A DNA stretch of 64,000 bases from the NCBI RefSeq assembly GCF_018691265.1, contig NW_024881282.1, forward strand, positions 53,079,122 to 53,143,121, written 5' to 3'. Below the pieces are notes generated by a model. That model was not told where the DNA came from. It did not search any database and worked only from the letters and a program-made list of their open reading frames with translations. Made by a program: the position numbers and the translations under genes. Position 1 is the stretch's first letter. Each line of letters starts with the position of its first letter. The stretch is from Tyto alba (lineage: Eukaryota > Chordata > Aves > Strigiformes > Tytonidae). Of the stretch, positions 22,768-36,570 are shown piece after piece.

Positions 22768-25315
22768 GAGTCTGCTTCCAGTATCCATATTTCAAAAGAG
22801 ATCCTGGAAAATTTTCAAGAATTGAGGAGAAAGAGGCGAGAGCTATTCAGAATCATGGAGAAGTGTGTCACAGAGGGAGAGACTTTGAACACGATTTGGG
22901 AGGACTGGCTGAGCTGCCCTAATCGCTCCCTGACTCTAGAAGAGAGGTCTTTCCTTCACCCCACGCATCAACCTTACCAGAAGAAAAAAAAGCAGTTTTC
23001 TGCTGAATAAGTGAGCTCAACCAGCTCTCCAGCAGATCGGCAGAAGGGAGGAGATCTTTAAAAGGTATCCCACCCACAGTCTTCAGCTACTTGCGGAACC
23101 AACTCCCTTTTACAAAAATGCCTGCTGGGGCTGAAAAATTGAATCTAAAGAAATTTCAGACTGGATCCAGAGTACACTTTATTAACAGTACACTAAGTAA
23201 CTGTTAGGTTTTACCTGGGACTGCAGCAGATTCTTTATCACCTGAGTCTTAAAAGCAGGACCTTCTAAAATAGACACTATTAGGTAAAATTTAAGTTACA
23301 GGCTTCATGTAGAAATGGCAAGACAAGGGTCTGGTTTCTTCCACACTATTCTTCCAACTAGACTAAGGTTTTGTGTAATAGATTGTTCTGATCTTAAATA
23401 TATAAAGTGAATAACCGCAGAACTAAGGCCAAATCTTAATGCAGGTATTACATTCCTGAGTGCCTCTACACTTTCACTCTAGAGGTGGATGAAGCTTATT
23501 AGTGACTGAAGTCATAGCAAGGTGCTGTTCATGAACTGATATTTGGTCTGTAAGAGGCACTTTATTACTTTAGGTAGTGACAAAGCAAAGAACTCAAGGG
23601 CGTGTCAAGCCCTAAAATGTATAACAGCAGAAGAGCTGTGGCTTTTTTATTTCCTTCCTTGCTCCCGAAGTACATTTTTAACTGTCCCATAGCAACTGTT
23701 TCTCCTCACCCTGCTATGTGAGAATTGGGATTTTTAAAAGATATTGTGAAGGAGTTTTGAGAAAAACTTCAAAAATTCACACCATTTAAAGATTAGGAAT
23801 GGAGGAAAGTTCATGAGAAGGACAAAGAATAGCAGCATGCCTGTGATACGAGCCTTTGTACAGGCAGTTATTTTCAAAAGCCCCACAGCAGAATGAGTGT
23901 CTCAGTATGCTTCAGATGAAGTGTTTTTACAGATACAGTCATAGATGTGTGGCCTTCACTTTTCTGGGTACCAAGTGTGGATCAGAGTGGGTTATGTGAT
24001 TGCTTCTGCATATCTTGGCACATTGGGCTTTCCAGTCCTGGCCAAACTCCACCCTGGACAAGTGTTGCCTTCATTTGCTGGCAGATCGTTCAAGGGATCT
24101 TTTTGTGCGGGTGACAGCTGAAAGGCATTAAATTGTACATTAAATCATTTAACTGGAGCCTAGAATGTGTGAACACCAAACCACAAGCTCTGACAGAAGA
24201 AAATCAGAATTTATTTTGTGTTTTGAACAGTTTTAACATTAATGGCCCAGCTTAACCACATATAACAAGCATAATCTGTTCAGTTTTCAGCAAGGTCTTC
24301 AACTGGATATTGTATACCTCTGTGGTGGTTTCCTCTAATTATTTGAGGTTTCTTACTTGGGAATTTTGTTGTTAAAATTAATTTTATTCTCTTGAAAGGT
24401 GACAGAATGCTAGCTGGGGAAGACAAAGTCTGTCCACACCGCAGTTCAGCAGGGGCAGTAGCAAACCTCACACACTCCCCCCAATTCTACTGTGCAGGAA
24501 TGAAGGATGAAGAAATACAATCTGAGATGAACAGAAAAAAAGCAATGATACTCTTCACACTCATCCTTGAATTATCCACATCTTGGGGAGGGCCTACCTT
24601 CTTTTTTCTGGGTTTCAAGAAGTGCTTCCTTTTGACAGTTTTACTTAAATAAAAATACATTATTATGAGGAAGAAAAATATTTTAACGTATCAGACTTTT
24701 CTACAAAAGCCATTCTATCAAAAACTCCTAAGTCACTCTGTTCAGAAAGTATCCTCATGCAGCATCCAGTCAGTCTGGCTTAGTACAAACTCAAAAATGT
24801 AAGCCATATTCTGAAGTCAAGGGGGGCCAAGCCAAGGAGAAAGCCAAAGGCTGAAGAAAAGTGAGCTCTGGGCAGGCAGAAGATAGATGATAAATAGAGA
24901 CCTGCTGAGACCATCCTGGGAGCTGTGAGCAGACGCTGCTGGTGGCAGGAGGGACAACAGGCACTTACTGATTTACCTTGGCATTGAAACACCAATTAAT
25001 TATTATAGCCATTAACAGCTTTGCTCCCAAATTCAGCCCAGCTTTTTATTTGCACAGCCATCAGAGAGAAAGCCTTGGTTTGTGGGAACATCGATGTGCT
25101 GTAGCTAGGCTAGGGCTTGGAAAAAGGTGATGGCATTGATGCTAGAGCATCTGACCACCCGCTTGCCTGACAAACTGAAGTCCCCGGGACCTTCTGCTGC
25201 AGGAGGAGATACCACACTCACAAATGGCCAGCGCTGTGCAGAGTTATAATTTTCTGTCCAGGAAAGGTGTTCATGGCCACCAGGCTGCCTATCTCCTCCA
25301 CTGGCCTTGCCCTCT

Positions 25316-25400
25316 CCATCCATCAATCCATCCATCCATCCATCCATCCATCCATCCATCCATCCATCCATCCATCCATCCAACCATCCATCCATCCATT
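25316..25400. repeat. (CATC)n tetranucleotide microsatellite
   Basis: Tandem CATC/ATCC units run almost without interruption, with a CATCAATC variant at the left and a CAACC variant near 25381. Short Ile-His-Pro-Ser and Trp-Met-Asp-Gly open frames on the two strands are artefacts of the repeat. Confidence 0.96.
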
Positions 25401-26969
25401 TATTTCTTGGCTGTAGCTTCCGAGTAGACAAAGCCCATTTAAAGTCACTAGGTTACCAAACAACTGGGCTTCGCAACATCGGGAACCAACTCCCAAACTA
25501 CAACAAAAGGCACAGAAACCATACATCCCCAAAACACCACCTGAGGAGAGAGTCTCATGGGCACAACAGTCTCTGCCATCACCTTCACCTTCTCCACCTT
25601 CTTCCTGCAGCCAGGCCTGTTAGTACAGCAAGCAGAGGCCTTGATGCCACATTACCAGTCGTTTCACCAGAGCCAGGGCACACGTATCGCTGTTGTTCCT
25701 TCCAGCAGCTGCCCCCCAACAGACAGACGATTGGTCCCACTGTGCTCACTGGGTGACGGCTGCAGCAACACTGCCCGCAGCACCCTGCCACCACCCTGCT
25801 GGGCTCTCCAGCAGTCCCAACCCCTCGGAAAGACACTCCGAGTGCTGCCACGCTGCAGAGCAGGAGAGAGGAAGGACTTGGTGTGGGTGCACCTTTGGTC
25901 ACGCAAGGCACTGCCAGGCCACCCTGCTGCTGTTCGGGGCTCCCGCGATGATGGAGTTTCAGCCTTTTCAACTTCCAGCAGTTTGGATGCCTCCTGCGTT
26001 TGAAGCTTCTGGAACCACATCAAACGGCCACAAGTGAAGAATGCCGTTGAAGGATTTATTCAGCCTGGATAGGAGTGTTGCTGATGGGAGAGAAGGGAAC
26101 AACAAAGATTTCTTAGCCACCATTGTGATCTACTCGTTTAAAAACATATTTAAAAAAAAAAAAAAAAAGAAAGTAACAGTTCCTTTTACTATCAAAAGCA
26201 TTTGGCTGAGCATTTTACTGCAGGCCCTGAGCAAGTTCCAAATTGCCTAGCTTACATAAATACCTCTACCACCAGTGGGCCTTTGCAGAAGAAAAATGTT
26301 TATAATTGAGTAGTAAACCTTACTAAGTGACAATCATGAGACACAATACATGTTTTAAAAACCAAGTATCAGACTTCTGAATTGAAAACCTACAACTGGA
26401 AATATAAATTCCAAACCAAAAAGTAGATTAAAATATTACTGTAATTAAATTAGTTTCACAGTGGTACAGTAATGCATCTGTGTACAAAAGGTAATAAATT
26501 GTAAATTTTTCTACTTAGGAAAGTTGATTTTTAATAACAAACATATTTTTAAGTTCCTTTTCTTCTTTCTGTACTTTATTCCAGATTCAGGGAAGAATAT
26601 CAGTCCAATATATTTCCATCTTTAAGTTTCATGCATTCAAGAAAGAGCAAAAACCCAGTCCACAAGCACATTTTCACTAGCTAAATATACCCATTTGAAA
26701 AACAAGTTTGCACATTAAAACGGTGTAACTTCACCTTCCCTCTTCCTATATAATCCCAGTTATATTTCTTTAAACCGGTGTTTCCACTGCCTTCTCATGC
26801 TGGTCTTTTACAAGAACAGGAGCCATCCAGGGTGATCTGGACCCCTCTGGGGACTTTTCAGAGTCACTGGTGCTTCCCCTGCTTTAGCAGTGTGTACCAT
26901 TATTAATTTTAAGAAACATTCAGCTTTTTCCCTTCCATGCTTTTATCCTTCCTTCTCTGCTGCCATTAC

Positions 26970-27302
26970 AATGGGTGCACCTAAAGGGAAGGTATAGAGA
27001 AGAGGGAACCAGACTCTTCCAGGAGGTGCACAGCAACACAAAAAGAAGCATCAGACATAAGCCACAAAAAAGGATATTCCAATTCAGTAAAAGAGGAAAA
27101 AAAGGATTTACCATGGAAATGGTCAAACACTGGACCAGATGTTCAGGGAAGGTATGGAGTCTCCATCCTTGGGGATGTTCACACTTGTCCAGACACAGAG
27201 CCCTGTGCAGCCTGATGCAGCTCCCAGCTGGCCCTGCTCTGAGCAGGGGTTTGGACCTTTGGATCTTCTGAATTGTCTCTCAACCTGAATTATGATTCTG
27301 TA
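26970..27302 (+). mobile_element. CR1 LINE, 5'-truncated 3' end (diverged)
   Basis: This is a + strand CR1 relic. The translated stretch YREEGTRLFQEVHSNTKRS aligns with the CR1 ORF2 C-terminal region. It is followed by the typical nucleotides gtatggagtctccatccttggggatgttcac, then ccctgctctgagcaggggtttgga, and a decayed octamer tail (tatgattctgtaat) ending at 27302. Frame is lost in several places, so it is older than the copy at 20,779. The left end is approximate. Confidence 0.85.
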
Positions 27303-28377
27303 ATGGCCCTTAATGAAGGGACACAGACAGGTGTGTCTGGGATCTGTAATAAGATCGCAGACAGGTATGCACTGTCTATGTGTTAGTTCCACACATCATG
27401 TGAAGACAAGTTAGAGACAATGGATAGAACAATTCATGTCAGATAAGTCCAACGGGAGTGACTCCCTCAGACCTGTTTTGGTTTTTAAAGATACATCACA
27501 GTTCAGTTCAATTCTTGGTATGCACAAGCATGACCCATAGTGCTCAAACCAAAACTTTTCTTCCATATCCACACCTGAAGACATCTAGAATTTGAAACAA
27601 TCTAGCCCCTTGGAGGCACACGTCCAAAAGGCATCCTTTACTGGATACTTTTGCATTTATAAACAGCATTGTGAGTTTAAGGCACAATTTGACCATGATT
27701 TGCTATGGTCTACAACAGGCATCATCTCACCTGTCATTAATGACCGGCTTCACACGCGGCCACACTTTGCAAAGGCCGTAATCCTTGGGACTGCAGTTTC
27801 CTCAGGGTCTGTTGTCAGCTTCCCTGCTGGACACTAGGTCAGAGCAGGAAAAGGATGAAAGTGGATGGAGACAAGACCAAGATGAGATAGTAGAGCAAAA
27901 AAAAATGCCTACCAAAATGTATAACACTTAAATTTTGTTTAAAAAAGGGAGAGGTGCAAGGGATAGTTTGATGGCTTGGCATTTTTATTTCCCTCAGCAC
28001 TGAAAGAAATGTCCACATAGACTGCCTTTAGAAGGGGAAGAGCAGCAACAGACAGACCACAGGAACCTGAAATACCACCCCAAACCCTCCTGCATTTCCC
28101 TCTGATTGGCAGCCACTTACCTCTCATTTCCCCACACAGCACACAAAGCAAATATCCTTTCCTTGCAGTGCTTTCTTTCTAAGTTTCAGTTAGTATTTCA
28201 TGCTAGTTTGAAAATACATCAGGAGGATTTGTGTGTATAATATAAATACCTCCCACTGCAATTGGTATCTGCTAGTGGGAGAGGAACAGGCTGCATCAAC
28301 ATTGCTTTTCTGCTAAAGTGCCGCTGTAGTTTCAGTTCATCCTACAAATGTGGCTTTGTTCCCTAAAATTACATTAC

Positions 28378-28469
28378 TAATTACAACTAATACACCCAAG
28401 CCTGGATGAATGCAACTTTGATCTGAGTAGCACTCCTACGCAATCCCTCTGGCATGCAAATTGTAATTA
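28378..28469. promoter_or_regulatory. Candidate regulatory cluster: TAATTA, octamer ATGCAAAT, TAATTA
   Basis: A perfect POU octamer (ATGCAAAT, 28454-28461) is followed after 2 bp by a homeodomain core TAATTA (28464-28469), and another TAATTA lies at 28378-28383. The composition, without repeats, resembles a developmental enhancer. This is inference from motifs only; such motifs also occur by chance in AT-rich DNA. Confidence 0.25.
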
Positions 28470-28799
28470 CACAACACAGCTCAAATACAGCTTGAAAGCA
28501 AAGATGTAAGGCCAATTTATTTAGTGCCCTTAGACTAAACAAGGTGCTTATTCCAGTGCCAGATTATGATTGACTGAGATTTACTCACAAAACATTTCCC
28601 ACTGAGAATGTGTGACAAACTGCAATTATTACTAGTCCAGTTGGTTTAAATAAAAAAAAAAGTCCATCTTTAGCAGTAGCTTTGGCTGGGCTGCCTGACA
28701 GAAATTGACTGCCAACTACAGCAGCAGAGCAGGCTGAAGGGAGTAGGTGTGGGGGTACAAAAACCAGAACAAGACAGGTTTGGGGGATGGCAATGAACA

Positions 28800-28980
28800 A
28801 CAGGAAGGAAAGAAAGAGAAGAAAGACAGAGAGAATATAGTTAAAAGGGGCAAGTTAAAAGAGAAAATAAGAGAGGTTAAAGGAATATAAGGACACAGAA
28901 AGCAAGCATGGAAAAGAGAAAAACAGATGTGAGAAAATGAAGGAAATTAAGAAAGAAAACAGAGTAGACAGGTCAAAAAA
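28800..28980. repeat. Purine-rich (A/G) degenerate tract
   Basis: The sequence is dominated by A and G, with scattered GGAAAG and AGAGAAAA words and few pyrimidines. It is likely a decayed GA-rich simple repeat. The overlapping - strand open frame rich in Ser, Phe and Leu is an artefact. Confidence 0.7.
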
Positions 28981-31900
28981 TAAAATAAAAAGATTAGCCA
29001 AAGATAGTTCCCTTGAACACTTGCCACTGACTAGCTCACTAGGGCAAGAGCTGGACCACATGCTTTCAGCTTTTGGAAGGAGCCAGTTTAGGCTTCTGCT
29101 GCTGCTTTCAAGCACGTGAAATTCCCATTTCTCTCATATTAAACAACTGCAGGCATGAATTCAAGAGCAGAGCTCTCTTCAGCACAGCTAGAAGAGAAAG
29201 TACTTGCCACGTGGCACCTAGTCCTAGACAATTTGTGTGTAAGTTCTGCCACAAAATCCTGACTGAAAAAAGACTTAGTTTAGGAAAAAAGAAATCAGTC
29301 ATTTAGCAGCACACTGTGACAACACTAGAGATCTGCAAAACAGTCATACACATTTGATAAATAGGTATGTAGTCTGGAGAAAAAAAAAAATATCAAAGGA
29401 ACAGAATTTTTTCACTGGACAAAACCAGATATAATCTTTTCTGCACACTTCAGAGTTGTAAGAGGAGGTCACAAGCCAAAATAAAAGGTTCCTTTTTAGT
29501 GTCACAAAAGAAAGCAAGTCATCTCAGACCTTTGGTTGATATATCAGAATAGACCTGAGGTGAGTAAAAAAACCTGACATTTAATTGCAAAAAAAAAAAA
29601 AAATCAAATTAATCTGAAGCCATTTACAAATGCTTACTCATTTGAAGAGACACCAAAAATGGATTTAGAAGATATAAATGTGGTTGTGCACCTTTTTAAG
29701 AAACCAAGAGCAATTTTGTCAGAAAGACTGAAGTGGAAAAAATAAACAGATAAATTATGTTTCCCTTAATATGGAGGGTGATACAAAGCCAGCATCTCAC
29801 TTTTTAACTTTTATTTGCTCTTTCTTTCAATTCAAATCTTATTTCTATGATTTAACATCCACATTTAAACACACCAAGATAAAGTCTGTGGCTCTCAAAC
29901 AAAATACAGCCTTAACCCATGTAACTAGAAGTCTTATTCAAACATTGATTGAGAGGCATGTAAAATTATCATTTGCTGTAAGAAAAATGATGTATGTAGC
30001 ACAAAAATCTTGATGAAATTAATGCTGATCAGAAGCCATTTCAGTAGCAACTAAATGATGTTTTTAAGCAGGAGGTAGGGACTAAACTTTGTAGGAGTAT
30101 AAAGTCTCTCCAATGACTCACCCTAAGTTTATCTACTGAAATTCTGCATAAATATTCAAGGTAATTACTACATAATCACTAAGTCATGCTAGCATGTGAG
30201 CCTAATTTGTTTTAAGAGATGAAAAATGTGAATTGTCTCTTCAAGCAAGAGATCAGTGCAGGAAACCTTAGGGGAAGGAGTTTAGGTTCTTATTTGTGGG
30301 CATTATTGTTTTCAAGTTAAATCAATCAAGTCAAGCTCACAGAGCAGGTCTGACTGCACAAATAACCTGTCTTCTCTCAGTTCTTTGGAGCAGTAAGTAG
30401 GGTTTCTATCTATTTCAATCCTTACTCAGAACGTCCTTTTCTTATAATTGTTTAAAAAACCAAAATGAACGCAACCAAACCAAAACAACAAACAGGAAAT
30501 AATTTGAATACATTAATAACAGAATTCCTCAAATCAAAGGTTTCCTTCCATAAACTTATGCAGAATTTACAAGATCAAAGGAACTATATACCTTTAGGCC
30601 ATAATCTTGTAAGGCAATCTTCACAACTGTGGGTCCAGGCTCAGCAGGTCTGTGCTTGTACTAACTAGTTTCAAGGCATCCATCACAGACAGAAGGTAAG
30701 TGTGCACATCAAAATTTGCCATGTGGGTCTCACCTATATGCTTTAAATTCCCTCCCCCTTCCCTTGTTCTAAAAAACCTTGCTAAAAAAGGCAGTTTTCA
30801 GCTCACTTTTTCCCCTGAATGAAGTAAGAGCCCCGTAGGAGTTAATGTACTAAACTGAGTCCATTATAGAAAAATCAGGCAATGTTGTGCTGCACATGTT
30901 GACTTTGCCAGACACTGAAGTTTTAATAAGAACAGGATGACTGTGGTGATGGCACTGAACTGAAGAGCACTGGGTTAAGCTCTTTGCTGTCATGCAAACT
31001 AGGATAGTGAGTTTGGGCAAGGAATTTAGTAAATCTCCATCTGAAAATGAGGGTAATAATTGACTTAGATTTGTCCTTTCAGGCCTTGAAGAGCAAATCC
31101 TCAAAGCCTGTGACATCCTGTGTGCAGGCAGTCATGAAGACTCTAGGTAGCTGGAAGGTCAGAGTTTGACTGAAAACTGTTTTGAGAAGCATCTCTCTTC
31201 TGAAGTAAGGCACCCAAGACAACAGGACTACAATATCAATAACAAACACGGCATTCTGTGGTCTTTTCCTGAGCCAAAAGCAAATGTTCCTGCAAAATAT
31301 GCAATTAACAAGATACTAAAATTGTTCTGTGGCTATGAAAGTGCTCAGAAACATTCATTTTTAGCTCTCAAATTATTTGGGTAGACATTGCAAGGGACTG
31401 CATAAACACAGTCATTGTCAGCTTCAGATTGGTGTGCCACCTTATTTCTATGGCTGTAAATCTCCTGAAACATCTAGATTCCCTCCCATTAGCACTGGCA
31501 AAGCAGTCAAATTATTGTCATCAGATACAGCTTTACAGTTGCACAGATCCAGTCAAAGCCCAAAAAGTCTAAAAGGGGCAGGGGAGGGCTGGTGGGTGCC
31601 CAGGCTGTGCAGGGGTGCCACAGCATGTGGAATGGGTGCTGGTGACCATCCAGTGCCATACAGACAGCCCTGGGACCAGAGATGAAGGGACAAGACACTT
31701 AATTTCAGCTGCTGACAAAGGACTTAACGGAGCACCTAAATCTGGGGTTAAAGGCTAGATGCATAACAGATTTAGGATGGGATCTGTGAAGTGAATATAG
31801 TGCTTAGCATCCAAGAGTCAAGCACCTTCCTAACTGAATGGGATCCACAGAACTTTATGTATTCCTTCCTGAGCCTAAAACTGAGTACCTCAGGACATCA

Positions 31901-33760
31901 GAAGGATGAAGGGAGATGTTTTACTGATCCCCAGGTAAATTGTAAGTGCCTGAAATAGCATGTGGATTGTTTTTATGGATTTCACCTGTACACAGCCAAT
32001 TCTGAGGCTTGCAGCCACCCAATCCCCAGAGTTCAGCAGGCTGCACTAGGTGTTTGTGCCATCTCTGGGGCAGCTGGTCTCCAGCCCTGTGGCTCACACG
32101 GACACCTGCAGATGCCTTTTCTGATATCTTTTCTAAGGATTCCTATCCAGTAAATGTTTCACATACATTATAGGACCAGGGTTAGGAAAGGCAAGCAAGC
32201 CCTGAGACTGACTCCTCCCTCTGAAGGCCCAGGTCACCAGCCCACACACACTTTTCCTATATCATTGATTCTTTAATTACTTGTTGTATGATGACCCAGC
32301 TTCTCAGATCTCTAATCTCTCAGGTGAGCACTCTAACCACCACATTTTATAATAACGAGGAAAGACCTCAGCAAACGTATTTTTTTGAAACCATGGGTTT
32401 AAGCAGCTCTGGCAGCTCAAGTGAAAGAAGTGGCTTTTTACCCTGTATGAATTAAACTACTCCTTGAAATCCAAACTGCTGAGGAGGTTTATGTTTGCTG
32501 CATTTAGCTTCCTGGCCAGCATGCTAGCTACTGTAACTCATCTGAGGGTCCTGGACAGCTTCTTAGATGTTTAGATCAAAGTTTAGCTTTGTCCATGGAT
32601 GTAGTCATACACCCAGAACAGCCTGGTCCCACACTGGAAGTCCCAGCAAGTTCTCAGGGAATGATCCAATGCAAAGTCCTGCTGAGCTACATATAAGTTC
32701 CTTTTAAAACCCAGCTATTGTTCCAGTACATAATCCATCTTTTGTCACCCCTTTTTGTGTCTATCTGTGGACTCCTGAACATAATGCTTCTAGAGAAGAA
32801 AGAACAGAAGATCCAAATTTTCTCCAGGTCCCTGGGAATTTCTCTTATAATTTAGTTCTTCCTCTAGAGTGAGAAGACCTTCTCTGCTCATATGTGCATA
32901 TGATAAAGACATGGATGACTAAGGAAAAGGGCTTAGCTTTCCTTCCTCTTAAATCACTTTTTCAGTGATCTTTTAACAGAACATAAAGAAGTTTATTTTT
33001 AATCTCCCCTTTAAAACTCAAATCCAATGGGATATCATGTAAGATGCAGCTTTGCTAAAACATTGCTGGAAGGAGTCTCTCTGTGGAGAAGAAAGCTTTG
33101 CACGTAGTGTTTTCCTTCCATCTCTCCCCCACCCATTCCAGTCTATACCAATTATTCAGTGCAGGAAAATACCAAGATTTTTACTTGGTTGTTCTTGCTT
33201 CCCTCTTGATCCAGGTCCTGTCAGCTATTTCCTGACAACTGCCTTACAAAGGGCCACCTGGCCCAGCTGTGCTCAATTGACAACTAATAACCAACCAAAA
33301 GAGTTACAGCAGCTTGATGAGAATTGTTCATGATTGCTATGCTCTACAGCAGACCCAGCTGCACCCGGTTTTTACTATAGCCCACTCTCCTACGACAAGA
33401 GTGTTTTAGAATAAGGCTGTTAAAAAATAAATGAGTAATCCCTTAGGCACAAAAGCTGTAGAGCAGATTCTGCCTTCTACTGCCTGCATGGGTTTTGGAT
33501 GAAAAAGAGACTTAGTGTTGGCTCCCTGTGACTATTTTCTGCCGGTGACATCAACTGAGGTGGGGTAAGTCTCTGAACTGGGAAAGGGCAGAAGAAATTA
33601 GAGGTCTCCAGGTGACCATACCGGGGAAGAGGGCTTTCCTGGAGTACCATGATAGCAGGTTGCTTGTAGGCAAGATATTGGTTTTTTTCTGTTAATCTAC
33701 CTATGTCCAAACTAATTCCATTCTCAGTGAAGAACATAACAATAGATACTAGAGGTTTGG

Positions 33761-33775
33761 TTTTTTTTTTTTTTT
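33761..33775. repeat. Poly(T) run
   Basis: Fifteen consecutive T residues are followed by cttatttatttatg. No retroposed sequence was recognised on either side. Confidence 0.9.
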
Positions 33776-34078
33776 CTTATTTATTTATGAAGGATAATGA
33801 TTCTATAAAAATCTTTCAATTTTCAAAGCCAATGCAATAAATTCTGTTTTGGCTTTGTGATTAAGAGAGAAGCAGGATGGTTAAGAGTCAGAGTGTTTGC
33901 AAAGAGAGCAAAGTGATGCTCTGCGGATGGCCATGCAGCGGAAATGAGGGAAGTGGCTGTTCATTAAAAGTTCAAACCTGCTTCCGGACTAGACAGAAAA
34001 TATTTTGAAAAACAAGCAATCTTTGGTTCATGTTCAAATCACCCCTCAGTTTTTAAACTAATTTTGTAATCAGAGAAA

Positions 34079-34168
34079 AGAAAAAAGGTAAGGAAAAAGG
34101 AGAAAGGAAAGTGGAGGGAAAGGAAAGTGGAGGGAAAGGAAAGTGAAGGGAAAGGAAAGGGAAATGAA
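34079..34168. repeat. Purine tract with 16 bp tandem unit
   Basis: The unit gtggagggaaaggaaa occurs at 34111-34126 and 34127-34142, and with one change (gtgaaggg) at 34143-34158. It lies within a longer A/G-only stretch that begins in AAAAGAAAAAAGG and ends in GGGAAATGAAAC. Confidence 0.9.
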
Positions 34169-36570
34169 ACCTTGTTACCTGCAGCAGTGGCTTTTGCTGA
34201 TGGCACACAGCAGAGAGAAGACATTATTCCTTGCCTAGGGCTATAATGAAGTTGAAACATATGAGAGTGGCAGCAGTGCATCTTTTGTAAGCAGTGATCA
34301 CATTTTGAAGATGTGACACCTCTACCATTCTGTCATCGATTGTGACAGGGGTTTTTTTCCACCTTTGCAAACCTAACATTACTTTTTATAGCCGCAGCAA
34401 CTAACTCGGCACAGTAGCTAAGCATTAGTGTCTGGCACAGAGGCGCTGGGAACAAGAAGATGCACCCATTTGGTCTGTTTATTTTGAAAGCTTCCTCATT
34501 ATTGTTGTTTTTGTGGGTTCAAGTACTGTAGGCCTGTCAGGAGATAAAGAGGCCTTTCCTGTCTGCTGAAGCCAGTCTCCAACATCTGCCCTGACCAGAG
34601 GGAAGGAAAGCTATGTTAAAGGAAGAAAAAGAAAGCCACCACAAATGTTAGCTATTTGCTAGTATGTTTAGGCAATGAGATCAGAGCGGTCAAGCCGAAG
34701 AAAAGTTTGCTCAGTTTTGATTAAGAGAACCAAAAAGCTTCTGGCACATAGGTTTTCATCTTACAGTAAATCAAAGGAGTCTCTCATGAACAAAGCCCTT
34801 TTCATATTTTACAAACTATAAAACACTCCAGTGGGTGTTTACTTATAAATGACAAATGGAACGACATGCAGATTTCACAGTACATTGGAAAACACTGGTC
34901 AGAAGTTAGTTTATATTTAAAAGCAGTTATTGTAAACTCGATTGTATAACATGCTGATCTTTAACAGCAAACATCTGCTTATTGCACTCAGACATTTATT
35001 TTCCCACTTTTCTTCTAACAAAATGTTTTGAATACTGGGTAACAAAAGCATCTCCATGCCATGTACAATCTGCATACATATGAAGTCAATGTGTGAGCGT
35101 TTTCCAGGGACAACGCATGAAAGTTCATGTGGTTTTACTACCAACAATATACCCCAAAGCTGAGAGATATGTCTGCCACGCAGCATAGGTAAACAGAGCT
35201 TCATTTTCATGTCTGTGCTTCAAAAAGCTATTCTTTAAACCATTCCAAGTTGTCTGTAACCTTTGGAATATTGTGTACGATGGAAAAATGATGAGAAACA
35301 TTTGCTTCCAGACTTGACTCTCTAAGGCTGAAAATCAACAGCATACTTTGATTACGGGCAAAAGTCACCAGCCAGGATGTGCACAGGGAGAACACTGTCA
35401 CTGGGTTGCATATCTGAAGACCAAAGATTTAAATGTCCATATTAACAAATGCTCTTGTCCCTTTATATGATGGTGATGGTAGGTTTTAAACGAAACTCTA
35501 ATTAACCTGACAAGCCCCACTGAAACCTGGAAAATAGAGCGAAGCCCAAGTAGGGCTTTTCCTTCCAACAGTTGAGTCAAGAACCTGGAGCTATCAATCT
35601 GACAGGTGTAATTTTGGTGTCTTTAAATGAAAAACAAACCACAAACAAACCACACAAACAAACTGTAGGAAAATCATCCTTTGCAAATATTGCTCGACTC
35701 CTTTACTGGCTATTCCTAATTTCAGTGGTATGTATTCAAGCTGCATTCAGATTAAGATACTGTGCTGTTCAGAAGAGCAACCTGCAGCAGCTCTTCAGCA
35801 GCTGTAGGAGCTGGGAATGTAGGAAAAGCAACATGTTTAGTCCTTGAGGGAGGAGTAGGAGGTGCCTCATGTTACTCAACAGCGATGTGAATGGATGAGT
35901 AGATGCTGTGGTCAGGGGAGGCCCCTTCCAGCCGCCAGCCACGGGAATGGCTGCAGGTAGAACTCTCCGCATCTCCGCGCCCCGTGCCAGGTCAGTGTGG
36001 GCACCACACTTAAAATAAGAAAATAGTGGCATCCCTGCTGACTTCTCCCTGGGGGGAGGACAAGGAACAAGTATGACTGCCATCCATAGATGGTAGATCT
36101 CATCTTGCTTGATGTTAGACGGTGAGTTAAATTTATGCTGGCTGCCACATGTTCCCTCTCTCGTCAGTGGAGCCTGTTGATGGAATGACTGCTCTGTTTG
36201 TTTGTTTGTTTTGGATGGGGAGAATCATGTTGTGGAAGTGCTTGTTTCTCTCCTTTAGTTAGAGATAGTGTCTAGAAGTCTCCCTCAGCTACAAACTTCT
36301 ACAATGGGCAGACGAGATCCTTCCGAAGCAAACGGTCAAGAAGGGCAAGCTAAGAACGTTTGGGTGACTTAAATAGGAACCTAACTATATCTTTCCAGCA
36401 GGTATGAATCATGTCATTCTGGAGGGCTCAAATATTTCTGGGAAAAAACATGATTCGGTCTTTACTTAAAAACAAGTAGCAAGAGTCATTAAGCGATGCT
36501 TATTCTCTGGTCTGCATCATCAGTTGTGTGTATCATGTCATTAACCTCAATAGTCCCATTTTCTAATGGA

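Larger units (their letters stand above)
21221..26969. other. Intergenic sequence
   Basis: No gene is supported. The interval contains a poly(A)-rich run (22732-22767), a (CATC)n microsatellite (25316-25400) and a GC-rich stretch (about 25,550-26,010) with overlapping open frames on both strands and no recognisable domains. The longest frame (21518-22033, - strand, 171 aa) has no recognisable motif. A further A run lies at 26151-26168. Confidence 0.65.
27303..36570. other. Intergenic sequence
   Basis: No gene is supported. Notable parts are a homeodomain/POU motif cluster (28378-28469), a purine-rich stretch (28800-28980), a T run (33761-33775), a purine tract with three 16 bp units (34111-34158) and (AAAC)-rich sequence near 35,635. 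All open frames are short and without recognisable domains. Confidence 0.65.

Noticed and set aside
25307..26023. Several overlapping open frames on both strands (119-149 aa)
   Set aside because: They are partly encoded by the (CATC)n microsatellite and otherwise by GC-rich sequence lacking stops. No homology was recognised.
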